NCBI GenBank assembly: GCA_019359515.1
Contig: JAHHHC010000009.1
Span: 62,001 to 126,000 of the forward strand
Direction: 5' to 3'
Origin: Desmonostoc vinosum HA7617-LM4
GTDB lineage: Bacteria > Cyanobacteriota > Cyanobacteriia > Cyanobacteriales > Nostocaceae
DNA length: 64,000 nucleotides
Shown here: positions 1-7,985 of the stretch, piece by piece
Layout: each line of letters starts with the position of its first letter
Numbering within the stretch: the first letter of the stretch is position 1
Translations under genes and position numbers: made by a program
Notes under the pieces: model-generated
Told to the model about the DNA's origin: nothing
Databases searched by the model: none
What the model saw: only the letters and a program-made list of their open reading frames with translations

Positions 1-5
1 TAACT

Positions 6-314
6 TTGATTATTGGTTATTCACTAATGACATGTTATTTTTTAGTCAATTGGCTCATGTTTACCTCGCGTCATCCTGCTTCAGATCCAGAAGATAAGTT
101 TTTATCATTTGTCATGCTTTTACTCACAACTATCTTCTGGCCTATAGCAATTCCCATGTCTTTTTTAGAAATGATCAGCAAAAAAAACTTGGAATTCAGT
201 AAAATAATCCCTCTGATTTTTGCGATATTTGCCTTAAGTATTTCATATTATCTGACTTATCTTCATAAACACGGGTTTTGTTATTTTAATTTTTCCTGCC
301 CTTACACATTATGA
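6..314 (+). CDS. Small hydrophobic membrane protein of unknown function
   Basis: About 102 residues from a TTG at position 6; an ATG at residue 8 is an alternative start, and the frame stays open to the window edge, so the true N-terminus may lie outside. The product is almost entirely membrane segments: roughly residues 5-20, 32-54 and 66-86. No motif or family was recognised. It runs towards the histidine kinase encoded on the other strand, and the space between holds a folded dispersed repeat. The start is uncertain; the hydrophobic periodicity and lack of internal stops support a real protein. Confidence 0.5.
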   Translation: MIIGYSLMTCYFLVNWLMFTSRHPASDPEDKFLSFVMLLLTTIFWPIAIPMSFLEMISKKNLEFSKIIPLIFAIFALSISYYLTYLHKHGFCYFNFSCPYTL

Positions 315-336
315 TTCAAACAATTTGGGAATTGAG

Positions 337-540
337 AATTACGTTTAATGTGAATTAAGTTACGAAAAATTGGTCTTGCTGATGTCATAAATCTTTGCCC
401 TCACCCTAAATCCCTCTCCCAAATTGGGAGAGGGACTTTGAAATTGCTCCTCTTCTCCCACGCTTGGGAGAAGAGGTTGGGAGATGAGGGCTATTGTTGC
501 ATTCATCAACGGTATTCGTAATTCACATCAGACGTGAATT
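337..540. repeat. Inverted-repeat pair flanking the palindromic repeat
   Basis: Positions 337-358 and 519-540 carry inverted copies of a TAATTCACAT(C/T)A(G/A)ACGTAATT motif (two mismatches and one indel). They bracket the folded unit at 397-491. The same motif pair brackets the CRISPR array at 27263-28439. Confidence 0.5.
397..491. repeat. Palindromic dispersed repeat (CCCTCACCC...GATGAGGGC)
   Basis: The 95-bp unit begins GCCCTCACCC and ends GATGAGGGC, so its ends are imperfect inverted repeats. Inside are two hairpins, CCCTCTCCCAAATTGGGAGAGGG and CTTCTCCCACGCTTGGGAGAAG in stem-loop-stem form. This composition is typical of non-coding dispersed repeats between cyanobacterial genes (remembered, not searched). 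It sits between convergent genes, so it may also act as a bidirectional terminator. Confidence 0.7.
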
Positions 541-552
541 GGGATTTGAGTA

Positions 553-1794
553 TTAATTGAGTGGTAGTTCAATTTGAAAAGTTGAGCCTTGCCCGACAAT
601 ACTTTTAACCGTAATTTTACCTTGATGTGCTTGTATAATTTGCTGAGCGATCGCCAGTCCTAATCCAAAGCCGCCTGTTTGGCGAGAACGGACAGTATCT
701 ACCCGGTAAAAACGGTCAAATATATGGGGTAAATCAGTGGCGGGAATACCAATACCGTTATCTTCTACCTGAATGAGGGCGTGATGAGATTGGGTAAACA
801 GTCGGATTTGTACCTTACCGGTTGCTGGCGTGTATTTGAAGGCATTACTCAAGAGATTGAGCGCGGCTTGTTTGAGCAAATCAGCGTCAGCTTGTAATAT
901 GATGGGGTGCTGGGGCAATTGAGTGCTGAAATTGAGGTTTTGGGTGGGGGCTTGGGCGGCAAACTCCACAGCAAGCAATCGCAAAAGTTCGCTCAAATCT
1001 ACAGATTTTAAGATAGTTTGTGCCAGCGAACCATCATGGCGCGACAAAAAAAGTAGATTGTTGATCAAAGTACTCATAGACTTAGCTGTTTCCGCGATTT
1101 TTTGCAACCGAAATCGTTGCTCAGATGGATCTTCCGGCGGCATGAGGGCAACTTGAGCATTACTCAAAACCGTTGCTACGGGTGTGCGTAGTTCATGAGA
1201 GGCATCGGCTGTAAATCGTTGCAATTGCTGATAAGCTCGATGGGTTGGTCGCATTGCCAATTCGCCTAAAAACCAACCCGTAATCCCAATAATGCCAAAA
1301 GTCACGGGAACACCCAAAGTTAAAAACAAGCGAGCTTGATTTAAACTGTTGCGTAGAGAGTTCATGGGAGTAGCAGTTTGGAAATAGCCGATTAACACCT
1401 GATTTTGTAAGACAGGAAGAGTCAGTTGGCGAACCCAGATAGTTTTAGCAGGTGACTGGGTTGGCACTGTTTGAAATCCAGGTGTTGCGGTCAACTGTTT
1501 CGTACCCGATGACCCGATAAACTGTATGAGTTGTTTGTTAGCGTCATACCATCTGGCATACACCAGACCGCCATTCAAAGACATGCCATTTTTTGTGGGA
1601 GTTTGTCTTCTTTGATAAAGCGAGTACTGGGTTTTAGTGGCAAGAGTTTTACCTTGTTGAATAAGTTCCTCATCAAAAAAACGTAGTTGTTCTTCCACAT
1701 TTAGACAGTAACCCACACCTGCAAACGCAAACAAAATTCCACCCATTGATAAGGCGAACCAGTGAGCAAGATTACGGCGACTGCGATCAAACAT
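553..1794 (-). CDS. Orphan membrane sensor histidine kinase
   Basis: 413 residues. Membrane helices at about 12-31 and 157-179 enclose a ~125-residue extracytoplasmic sensor domain of no recognised type. The HisKA box [12 protein letters not shown] puts the phospho-accepting histidine at 200. The ATPase half has N-box [10 protein letters not shown] (N317), G1 DNGIG (345-349) and G2 GGFGLGLA (374-381), so all catalytic motifs are present. No HAMP domain is evident. The layout resembles the RppB-like kinase at 53390-54772, but no response regulator lies nearby, so its partner is unknown. A heptamer repeat tract starts 4 nt upstream of the ATG where a ribosome binding site would be expected. Confidence 0.9.
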   Translation of the reverse strand: MFDRSRRNLAHWFALSMGGILFAFAGVGYCLNVEEQLRFFDEELIQQGKTLATKTQYSLYQRRQTPTKNGMSLNGGLVYARWYDANKQLIQFIGSSGTKQLTATPGFQTVPTQSPAKTIWVRQLTLPVLQNQVLIGYFQTATPMNSLRNSLNQARLFLTLGVPVTFGIIGITGWFLGELAMRPTHRAYQQLQRFTADASHELRTPVATVLSNAQVALMPPEDPSEQRFRLQKIAETAKSMSTLINNLLFLSRHDGSLAQTILKSVDLSELLRLLAVEFAAQAPTQNLNFSTQLPQHPIILQADADLLKQAALNLLSNAFKYTPATGKVQIRLFTQSHHALIQVEDNGIGIPATDLPHIFDRFYRVDTVRSRQTGGFGLGLAIAQQIIQAHQGKITVKSIVGQGSTFQIELPLN

Positions 1795-1798
1795 TTTT

Positions 1799-1893
1799 GG
1801 GGATTGGGGATTAGGGACTGGGGATTGGGGATTGGGGATTGGGGATTAGGGATTGGGGATTGGGGATTGGGGATTGGGGATTGGGGATTGGGG
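1799..1893. repeat. STRR heptanucleotide tract (GGGGATT/GGGGACT)
   Basis: About 13 tandem heptamers, mostly GGGGATT with single GGGACT or AGGGATT variants. These match the short tandemly repeated repetitive (STRR) class known from heterocystous cyanobacteria. The tract directly abuts the start of the histidine kinase gene ending at 1794. Confidence 0.9.
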
Positions 1894-1909
1894 CAGGAGT
1901 GTTGATTAT

Positions 1910-2078
1910 TAGACTTCTTGCAAAAATACTTGAACCGTCAGAGACTCAAGTCTCTGCCTAATAGCAAAAGTCCGTTGAAACGGACTAAAAATACTGTTAT
2001 TAGTCGGTTGAAACCGACTTGAGTTATCAGCCAGAAAATTTATTTTCTGGCGAGTATCCGACTTTTGCAAGAGGTCTA
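1910..2078. mobile_element. Four-hairpin MITE, copy A
   Basis: Non-coding element with near-perfect terminal inverted repeats TAGACTTCTTGCAAAA / TTTTGCAAGAGGTCTA. Inside are four perfect 8-bp stems with 2-4 nt loops at 1939-1956, 1969-1986, 2002-2019 and 2031-2050. It is identical, base for base as far as I can read, to copy B at 39138-39306. No transposase is encoded, so movement would need an enzyme in trans. Confidence 0.85.
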
Positions 2079-2751
2079 TTCTCCGCGTCCCCGTGTCCTC
2101 GCGTCTCCGCATCCCCGTGTCTCCGCGTCCCCGCATCCCCGCGTCCCCCTCATCCCCAGGTTGGTGAGCGAAGTCGAACCACATCCCCCCACCCCCCATT
2201 CAGGCAATAAAGAGTAAACAAAACCTTTACAAATCTGCTAAATTTTGAAAATGTCACAAATCGTAACTTTATATAGGTTCTAAAAGCTAATTTTCGAGTC
2301 CTTGAGAGCGCCTACAACCAACTGTCACCATCATCAAAATTAACTTAGTATAAACGCAAAGTGGCTTGTAGTAAGACTTTGCTCTCAAATCTAACGTTCA
2401 TAACACTGCTTGATCTTCTTGTTGTTCCTATCTGCTCCACTCCTCTGTTCGCCAAGAAACAAGGGTATTTACTAAGTATTTTTTCCTACTTTTGGGGTGG
2501 TTTTTAGTGAAACAAACACCCTAAAAACACAAAAAATCCTGAAATCTATATAAATTAATGGTTTCATCTATCCACATCAGGCTCCAACACCTTAGAATGA
2601 TTCATTGAAAAGTCGAGCCTACGGGATTTGCAGCCATTTTGAGTAAAAATGCTCCCAAAGGATGACTTTTGTATATCTCCTAACAGAGATTTCAGTAAAG
2701 ATGCGTTCGAGTGCGTCTTTAAAAATTTCCAAAAAACCTAAGGAGTTTGAC
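2079..2751. other. Intergenic region upstream of hup
   Basis: The first ~80 bp (2079-2157) are a CCCCGCGTCCCCGCATCC-type dispersed repeat also seen near 39059-39440. The remaining ~590 bp are A+T-rich without a convincing gene and presumably hold the hup promoter. Reading frames crossing the hup start here lack coding character. Confidence 0.5.
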
Positions 2752-3036
2752 ATGAATAAAGGTGAATTAGTTGATGCCGTAGCTGAAAAGGCTAGTGTTA
2801 CCAAAAAACAAGCAGATGCAGTCTTAACTGCGGCCCTAGAGACGATTATTGAAGCCGTTTCTTCTGGTGATAAAGTAACACTAGTAGGATTTGGCTCATT
2901 TGAATCACGGGAACGTAAAGCTCGTGAAGGTCGCAACCCAAAAACAAATGAAAAAATGGAAATCCCAGCGACGAAGGTTCCTGCTTTCTCTGCTGGGAAA
3001 CTGTTTAGAGAAAGGGTAGCACCCCCAAAATCATAA
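2752..3036 (+). CDS. hup: HU nucleoid-associated protein
   Basis: 94 residues starting MNKGELVDAVAEKASV, with the HU/IHF signature around VTLVGFGSFESRERKAREGR and the DNA-contacting arm GRNPKTNEKMEIPAT. HU dimers bend and compact DNA. An AGGAG at 2741-2745, six bases before the ATG, fixes this start; a longer reading from 2662 adds residues not found in the family. It is nearly the same as the HanA HU protein of Anabaena as I remember it. The next gene, cobD, follows 27 nt later on the same strand. Confidence 0.96.
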   Translation: MNKGELVDAVAEKASVTKKQADAVLTAALETIIEAVSSGDKVTLVGFGSFESRERKAREGRNPKTNEKMEIPATKVPAFSAGKLFRERVAPPKS

Positions 3037-3062
3037 ACTCTGTCTCAGGGAATCTTGTTTTA

Positions 3063-4412
3063 ATGCGGCAACCTGCACACGGGGGAAATTTAGCCTGGGC
3101 AGCAGCGCTGGCTGGCTGTCTCCCTAATGCTATTCTGGATTTTTCTGCAAGCATCAGCCCGTTGGGGCCGCCAAACAGCGCGATCGCTGCTATCCAGTCC
3201 CAAATTGGTAATATTAAGCACTATCCAGACCCAAGTTACAGTGAACTGAGACTAGCTCTCAGTCACTTTCATCAACTGCCGTCTGAGTGGATTCTGCCGG
3301 GTAATGGCTCAGCAGAATTACTTACCTTAGCAGGTAGAGAACTAGCAGAATTAGCCGCAACAATATTAATAACTCCAGCTTTTGGTGATTACTACCGAAC
3401 CCTGACGGCGTACAACGCTAAAGTACTGGAGTTTCCGTTGGATTTGGGAGTTAAGAGTGATCCCCTACAGTCCACCACCCTCCAGAGGCAGCGCTATAGT
3501 GAGCCAGCACCGCAGGAGGATCAGCCCTGTGTTGATGATGAACGGGTCTTTGAGCTTGTAGATGCCCAGAGGACGGCTTTACAGGCAAGGGTGGCAAGTA
3601 GTGTGTTCCTGACCCAGGCAACTGGCGTGGCGTCCACGTCAGTTGACACATCACAGGGAAAGTCGCCCTCAAAAGGCAGTGCTGTCGGCGAGTCTGCTCA
3701 GCTCAGGAGTCAATCACGGTGTCTGGATGATTTGTCCTTTTTCCTAGATGAAGAACAACAGACAAATGAACTGGGACTACTCCTAAATAACCCCCACAAC
3801 CCAACGGGAAAGCTATTTTCGTGCGAGTCTATTCTGCCCTACCTGGAGCAGTTTGCTTTGGTGGTAGTGGATGAGGCATTTATGGATTTTGTGCCCCCTG
3901 ATGAGGAACAAAGCCTGATTTCGCTAGTGCAGGAATATACGAATTTGGTGATATTGCGATCGCTAACGAAATTCTACAGTCTCCCAGGACTTAGACTAGG
4001 ATATGCGATCGCTCACCCTGAGCGTTTGGCTAAGTGGCAGTTATGGCGCGACCCCTGGCCTGTGAACACACTGGCGGCGGCGGCGGCAATTGCAGCACTG
4101 CAAGATCAAGAGTTTCAAAAGCAAACCTGGGCATGGCTACCATCGGCGCGTGGCCAACTATTTGAGGGTTTATCAACAATTCCAGGATTGCAACCTTGGC
4201 AAAGTGCTGTTAACTTTTTACTAGTGGAGTCACAGCAATCTACTTCGCAGTTACAGCAACAACTACTCCAGCACTACCAGATTTTAATTCGCGATTGCCT
4301 CAGCTTTCAAGAACTAGGCGATCGCTTTTTCCGGGTTGCTGTACGTTCTGAGTCTGATAACCAGCGTTTACTAACAGCGCTAGAATCAGTGGTGAGCGCT
4401 GAATACTATTAG
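3063..4412 (+). CDS. cobD: L-threonine-O-3-phosphate decarboxylase (PLP), with in-frame insertion
   Basis: 449 residues, class I/II PLP aminotransferase fold. CobD makes (R)-1-amino-2-propanol phosphate for the cobalamin nucleotide loop. Visible landmarks: HGGN near the N-terminus, SPLGPP, NNPHNPTGK, VVDEAFMDF (pyridine-binding Asp) and SLTKFYSLPGLRLGYA with the PLP lysine. The family is usually about 350-365 residues. The excess lies around residues 131-236, a low-complexity stretch between the GDYYRTL region and the NNPHNPTG motif that looks like a dispersed repeat read in frame. The enzyme core appears intact. Family members vary in which end reaction they catalyse, so histidinol-phosphate aminotransferase activity is a less likely alternative. 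Confidence 0.85.
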   Translation: MRQPAHGGNLAWAAALAGCLPNAILDFSASISPLGPPNSAIAAIQSQIGNIKHYPDPSYSELRLALSHFHQLPSEWILPGNGSAELLTLAGRELAELAATILITPAFGDYYRTLTAYNAKVLEFPLDLGVKSDPLQSTTLQRQRYSEPAPQEDQPCVDDERVFELVDAQRTALQARVASSVFLTQATGVASTSVDTSQGKSPSKGSAVGESAQLRSQSRCLDDLSFFLDEEQQTNELGLLLNNPHNPTGKLFSCESILPYLEQFALVVVDEAFMDFVPPDEEQSLISLVQEYTNLVILRSLTKFYSLPGLRLGYAIAHPERLAKWQLWRDPWPVNTLAAAAAIAALQDQEFQKQTWAWLPSARGQLFEGLSTIPGLQPWQSAVNFLLVESQQSTSQLQQQLLQHYQILIRDCLSFQELGDRFFRVAVRSESDNQRLLTALESVVSAEYY

Positions 4413-4424
4413 CGTAGCCTGTAC

Positions 4425-4511
4425 TGAGTTTTTTAGTCATTTGTCATTTGTCATTTGTTGGTTGTAACCACCAAGCACTAGCCACTGACCATTAATCACT
4501 GACCATTAACC
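4425..4511. repeat. Heptamer-type repeats before the next start codon
   Basis: TCATTTG is repeated about three times at 4437-4460, followed by CACTGACCATTAAT-like repeats reaching the ATG at 4513. The next gene's ribosome binding region is therefore made of repeat sequence. Confidence 0.65.
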
Positions 4512-4512
4512 A

Positions 4513-6186
4513 ATGACTATTGACTATGATGTTGTAATTATTGGCGGCAGTCTAGCTGGACGCTATGCAGCCCTGGCTGCTATCCAACTACGCGCTACAG
4601 TTGCTTTGGTAGAACCCGAAATCAATTACGGGTTTATGCCTCACCAAGCCCTGGGCGAAATTGCTAAGTTGGCGCAGCATCTGGGTGATAAGCTAAATTC
4701 TGGTATTCATCTTTTGCAGGCCAATACGGCAGAAAAAAGCGAAAAGTTGCAGCTTGAAGGTTTCCCCAAAGAGCAAACTTTTCAAGCTAGTCCCCCACAG
4801 GCAAATACCTCACCACGGTATGAAAATACCTCTTCCCCCACTCCCCACTCCCTATACTTCTCCTGTCACAGACGCTACGCGAACGACTTCGCTCAGTACA
4901 AGCTCCCTACTCCCCATCTTCCAGACAGCCAAATATCCGTAGCATGGCCAGAAGCGATGCTATATGTTCAAGGGGTCGTTTCTAATTTTGAAGAACAGAA
5001 TTCTCCAGCCATCCTAGCGGCGCTGGGAGTCGATGTCATCTTTGGTAAAGGCCACTTTGAGTCCTCACCTCAATTAGCTTTTGCTGTCAATGACAACGGA
5101 CAGCATCAACAGCAAGGTAATACCCGGTTGCTTAGGGGACGTAGTTATTTGCTAGCTAGTGGTTCACTTTCGGCAGTCCCAGAGATTGACGGATTGGAGA
5201 CTACAGGGTATTGTACTTTAGCTAATATTTGGCGATCGCTAAATCAAGAAAAACCGCCTAAAAACTGGATAATCATCGGTGGGGTTCCTCAAAGCATCGA
5301 AGTAGCCCAAACTTTAGTGCGGTTAGGTTTTAACGTCACACTAATTATTAAAAATCGCTATTTACTACCAAATATTGATCCTGATGTAGCCATACTACTT
5401 CAAGCACAATTGGAAATCGATGGTGTAAACATTCTCACTGAAACACAAGTAACTCAGGTTAAACGAATAGATAATAAAAAGTGGATTCAAGCAGGAGATA
5501 GAGCGCTTGAGACTGATGAGATTTTAGTAGCAACTAGACAACAACCAAATCTAGAATCTTTCAATTTGGCAGAAGTAGGTGTGAAATGGCATCAGCATCG
5601 CTTGATAGTAAATAATAAATTACAAACTACAAACCATCGTATTTACGCTTGCGGTGATGTGATTGGTGGTTATGACTTTACCAACATTGCTAATTATGAA
5701 GCGAGAATCGCCCTACAAAATGCACTCTTTTTTCCTAGACTTCAAGTTAATTATCAGTCTATTCCTTGGGCAGTATTATCGGGGGCGATGTTGGCACAAG
5801 TAGGTTTAACAGAAACGCAAGCAAAACGCCGATTTCATCAAGACGAAATTTTAGTTTTGCAACAGTATTATAAAACAGTAGCAGCAGCTCAGCTCCGGGA
5901 TGAGACTACGGGGACTTGTAAATTGATTGTGCTACGTAACGGAAAAATTTTAGGAGCTACAGTCTTAGGAGCAGAAGCCAGAGAGTTAATTAATTTGATA
6001 GCCTTAGCAATATCTCAAAATATAAAAGTTAAGCATTTAGCAAATTTATCGCCTGTCTATCCCAGTTTCTCAGAAATTCTCGAACAAACAGCAAGAGAGT
6101 GGGGTAAGCAAAGGTTAAATAGTAACACCGCCTTGCAGGATTTTCTTGATGGATTCTTCCATTTTCGCCGCAATTGTAATAAATAG
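4513..6186 (+). CDS. FAD/NAD(P)-dependent pyridine-nucleotide oxidoreductase lacking the redox disulfide
   Basis: 557 residues with the dihydrolipoamide dehydrogenase/mercuric reductase layout: N-terminal FAD site VVIIGGSLAGRYAALAA, a central NAD(P) site WIIIGGVPQSIEVAQTLVRLG, the second FAD motif IYACGDVIGG and a C-terminal dimerisation domain. The CxxxxC redox pair that normally follows the FAD helix is absent; the equivalent stretch reads NYGFMPHQALGEIAK, so disulfide chemistry is ruled out and the substrate is unknown. Residues ~80-140 contain translated dispersed repeat (DNA 4837-4925 includes CACTCCCCACTCCCTA and GACGCTACGCGAACGACT), which explains the excess over the family's ~450-500 residues. 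Confidence 0.8.
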   Translation: MTIDYDVVIIGGSLAGRYAALAAIQLRATVALVEPEINYGFMPHQALGEIAKLAQHLGDKLNSGIHLLQANTAEKSEKLQLEGFPKEQTFQASPPQANTSPRYENTSSPTPHSLYFSCHRRYANDFAQYKLPTPHLPDSQISVAWPEAMLYVQGVVSNFEEQNSPAILAALGVDVIFGKGHFESSPQLAFAVNDNGQHQQQGNTRLLRGRSYLLASGSLSAVPEIDGLETTGYCTLANIWRSLNQEKPPKNWIIIGGVPQSIEVAQTLVRLGFNVTLIIKNRYLLPNIDPDVAILLQAQLEIDGVNILTETQVTQVKRIDNKKWIQAGDRALETDEILVATRQQPNLESFNLAEVGVKWHQHRLIVNNKLQTTNHRIYACGDVIGGYDFTNIANYEARIALQNALFFPRLQVNYQSIPWAVLSGAMLAQVGLTETQAKRRFHQDEILVLQQYYKTVAAAQLRDETTGTCKLIVLRNGKILGATVLGAEARELINLIALAISQNIKVKHLANLSPVYPSFSEILEQTAREWGKQRLNSNTALQDFLDGFFHFRRNCNK

Positions 6187-6302
6187 TTTAGTAGGGATGA
6201 GGGGCTAGGGGCTAAGAATGAAGGGAAGAGTGAGGGAGTGAGAAATAAAGAATAAATACCAATTCCCAATTCCCAATTCCCACTTCCCCTATTTTTAATT
6301 AT

Positions 6303-6439
6303 TAGACCTCTTGCATAAATATTTTTTTTGTTTCACGCAGAGGCAAGGCAGCGCGTTGCGGGGGTTCCCCCCGTTGTAGCGACTGCCGCGCCCCAGACGC
6401 AGAGAAGAGAACGCAAATAAGACTTTTGCAAGAGGTCTA
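6303..6439. mobile_element. MITE relative (copy C) with the same terminal repeats
   Basis: Ends are TAGACCTCTTGCATAA and TTTTGCAAGAGGTCTA, matching the termini of the elements at 1910 and 39138. The interior is unrelated: a GCAGAGGCAAGGCAGCGCG-like dispersed repeat. Its right end overlaps the stop codon of the pentapeptide gene on the minus strand. Confidence 0.7.
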
Positions 6440-7006
6440 TTGAGCAATGAATCCTTGAGGTCTGATTGCTTCTTCTATATCAGTTCCTCGAAAGTCTGCT
6501 CCTGCTATATTAGCATCGATGAGATTTGTTTTTTGTAAGTCTGCTTTCTGTAAATTTGCGCCTTGTAGGTTTGCGGCTTGCAGGTTAGCCTTTTCTAAGT
6601 CTGCATCAAACAGATTTGCTCTTTCTAGATTCGCTCCTGCAATGTTTGCCGCGCTTAAATCTGCACCTTGGAGATTTACTGCTTGTAGATTTGTACTCTG
6701 TAAATTGGCCTTTTCTAAATCTGCTTTATATAAGTTAGCACCCTCCAAGTTTGCTGCTTGTAAATTTACTGATTGTAAATTTGCTTTACTCAAATCACAT
6801 CCGACGCACTCATTTGTTTCTAAGAGATGTCTAACATTTGCTGTTACAGAATTAATAGGAGCAGGTGTAAACTGTGTATCCAACAATGGTGGCTGTGTTT
6901 GAGCTTTAGCATTAGGTTGATCTAGCAGAGAAAATCCTATTACAAGTAATAGAAATGCTGTAGTTACAAACCAGCGGGCTATTCTTTTTGAATTAAATTT
7001 CTTCAT
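6437..7006 (-). CDS. Exported pentapeptide-repeat protein
   Basis: 189 residues from the ATG at 7006 (preceded by AGGT), giving MKKFNSKRIARW, a hydrophobic stretch and a cleavage-like NAKAQ site: a signal peptide. An upstream ATG at 7087 would put 27 polar residues before it. Residues from about 65 on are tandem A(N/D)LxxA pentapeptides (ANLQSVNLQAANLEGANLYK and following), forming a right-handed quadrilateral beta-helix; a single Cys-x-x-Cys (CVGC) precedes them. A periplasmic or lumenal location is inferred. The stop codon TAG is formed by the end of the MITE at 6303-6439. Confidence 0.85.
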   Translation of the reverse strand: MKKFNSKRIARWFVTTAFLLLVIGFSLLDQPNAKAQTQPPLLDTQFTPAPINSVTANVRHLLETNECVGCDLSKANLQSVNLQAANLEGANLYKADLEKANLQSTNLQAVNLQGADLSAANIAGANLERANLFDADLEKANLQAANLQGANLQKADLQKTNLIDANIAGADFRGTDIEEAIRPQGFIAQ

Positions 7007-7156
7007 TTGACCTGATGGCTTTTCTTTGATGAAGCCATTACTAAATTGCTTTGATTTAACTTTAGGAAAGTTATTTAAGAAAATCAAATATTGTTTTTAC
7101 TTAAATCGATAAATTAAAGTGATTAAAAAATCTTTTCATTTAGAAATCTAGCTTAA

Positions 7157-7867
7157 TTAATGTACTTGCATCACAACCCATATTACTCCGGCGGCGACAA
7201 AAGGCACACTCAGGTTATCTGTACCGTGGGGTGAAACTGCCTCAGCGAGGGTTGCGAAAGTTGCACTTAATACTGCTATCCAGAATGCTTGTTCTGAGGT
7301 TAAAGGTACTGCCAGAGGACTCAAGAATGAGTCAGGTAACAACAGCAACACCAAAAACATAGCTGCTGTACTTGCCACAAACATTGCGGCTGAACCTTCC
7401 CAGGAACGTACAGAATTACCTACCTGGTATTTATGCTGTCCAAAACGCTTGCCAATTATTGCTGCTAGTGCATCTCCCCAAGTCATCGCCATGACTCCAG
7501 CTACAGCAATGGGAGCGTTATCTATTGGGCCCTGTGGTCGCCACAGTAGCGCAAACAACACGGTAACGGCAAGCGCGAAGTAAACTGTACCAGGTGAACT
7601 ATCATCAGTATCCATTGCACCAATCAGGCGATCGCGGTACAACAAGTAATTAATGACGATAAATGTAGCAAAGGGTATAATTCCGATTTCCCAGTGTTTA
7701 AATAGCAGCAAGACACCAAAAACCCACATTCCTGCACCGATATGAATAAATTTACGAGTTATATCGGGCTTCACACCAAACAGCCTACGCAGTATCTCAC
7801 CAATAACCAGCAAACTAGTGGCGTAAATGTATGAGGCTATGAGTCCTAGAAAATCGTTATTTGTCAT
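7157..7867 (-). CDS. Phytol kinase-like CTP-dependent polyprenol kinase
   Basis: 236 residues, polytopic (about six or seven helices), of the phosphatidate cytidylyltransferase-like/VTE5 group. Features are RKFIHIGAGMWVF near the N-terminus, MAMTWGDALAAIIGKRFGQHKY and SWEGSAAMF, the last two holding the conserved GDxxAxxxGxxxG and KSxEG-like signatures. In cyanobacteria the enzyme phosphorylates phytol released from chlorophyll for tocopherol synthesis. The ATG is directly preceded by TTACGAA heptamers rather than a recognisable ribosome binding site. Dolichol or diacylglycerol as substrate cannot be excluded by sequence alone. Confidence 0.82.
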   Translation of the reverse strand: MTNNDFLGLIASYIYATSLLVIGEILRRLFGVKPDITRKFIHIGAGMWVFGVLLLFKHWEIGIIPFATFIVINYLLYRDRLIGAMDTDDSSPGTVYFALAVTVLFALLWRPQGPIDNAPIAVAGVMAMTWGDALAAIIGKRFGQHKYQVGNSVRSWEGSAAMFVASTAAMFLVLLLLPDSFLSPLAVPLTSEQAFWIAVLSATFATLAEAVSPHGTDNLSVPFVAAGVIWVVMQVH

Positions 7868-7985
7868 TCGTAATTCGTAATTCGTAATTCGTAACTGTTT
7901 ATCTTTTTCTGCTTATTACTTCCTCATCTTCCCCAGTCCCCAATCCCCAGTCCCCAGTCCCCAATCCCCAATCCCCAGTCCCCAA
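7868..7985. repeat. Heptamer repeats between two minus-strand genes
   Basis: TTCGTAA units at 7868-7893 abut the phytol kinase start, and CCCCAGT/CCCCAAT STRR units fill 7931-7986 down to the stop of the neighbouring gene. Confidence 0.85.

Noticed and set aside
1909-2210. Reading frames across MITE copy A and the adjacent CCCCGCG repeats, and the like frame at 39247-39483
   Set aside because: They are translated hairpins and GC-rich repeats and appear at both element copies only because the DNA is identical.
6519-6902. 127-residue frame opposite the pentapeptide gene, and the 181-residue frame at 12381-12926 opposite the NTPase repeats
   Set aside because: Both are antisense images of the 15-bp pentapeptide repeat periodicity (FAxCRFA patterns), not independent genes.
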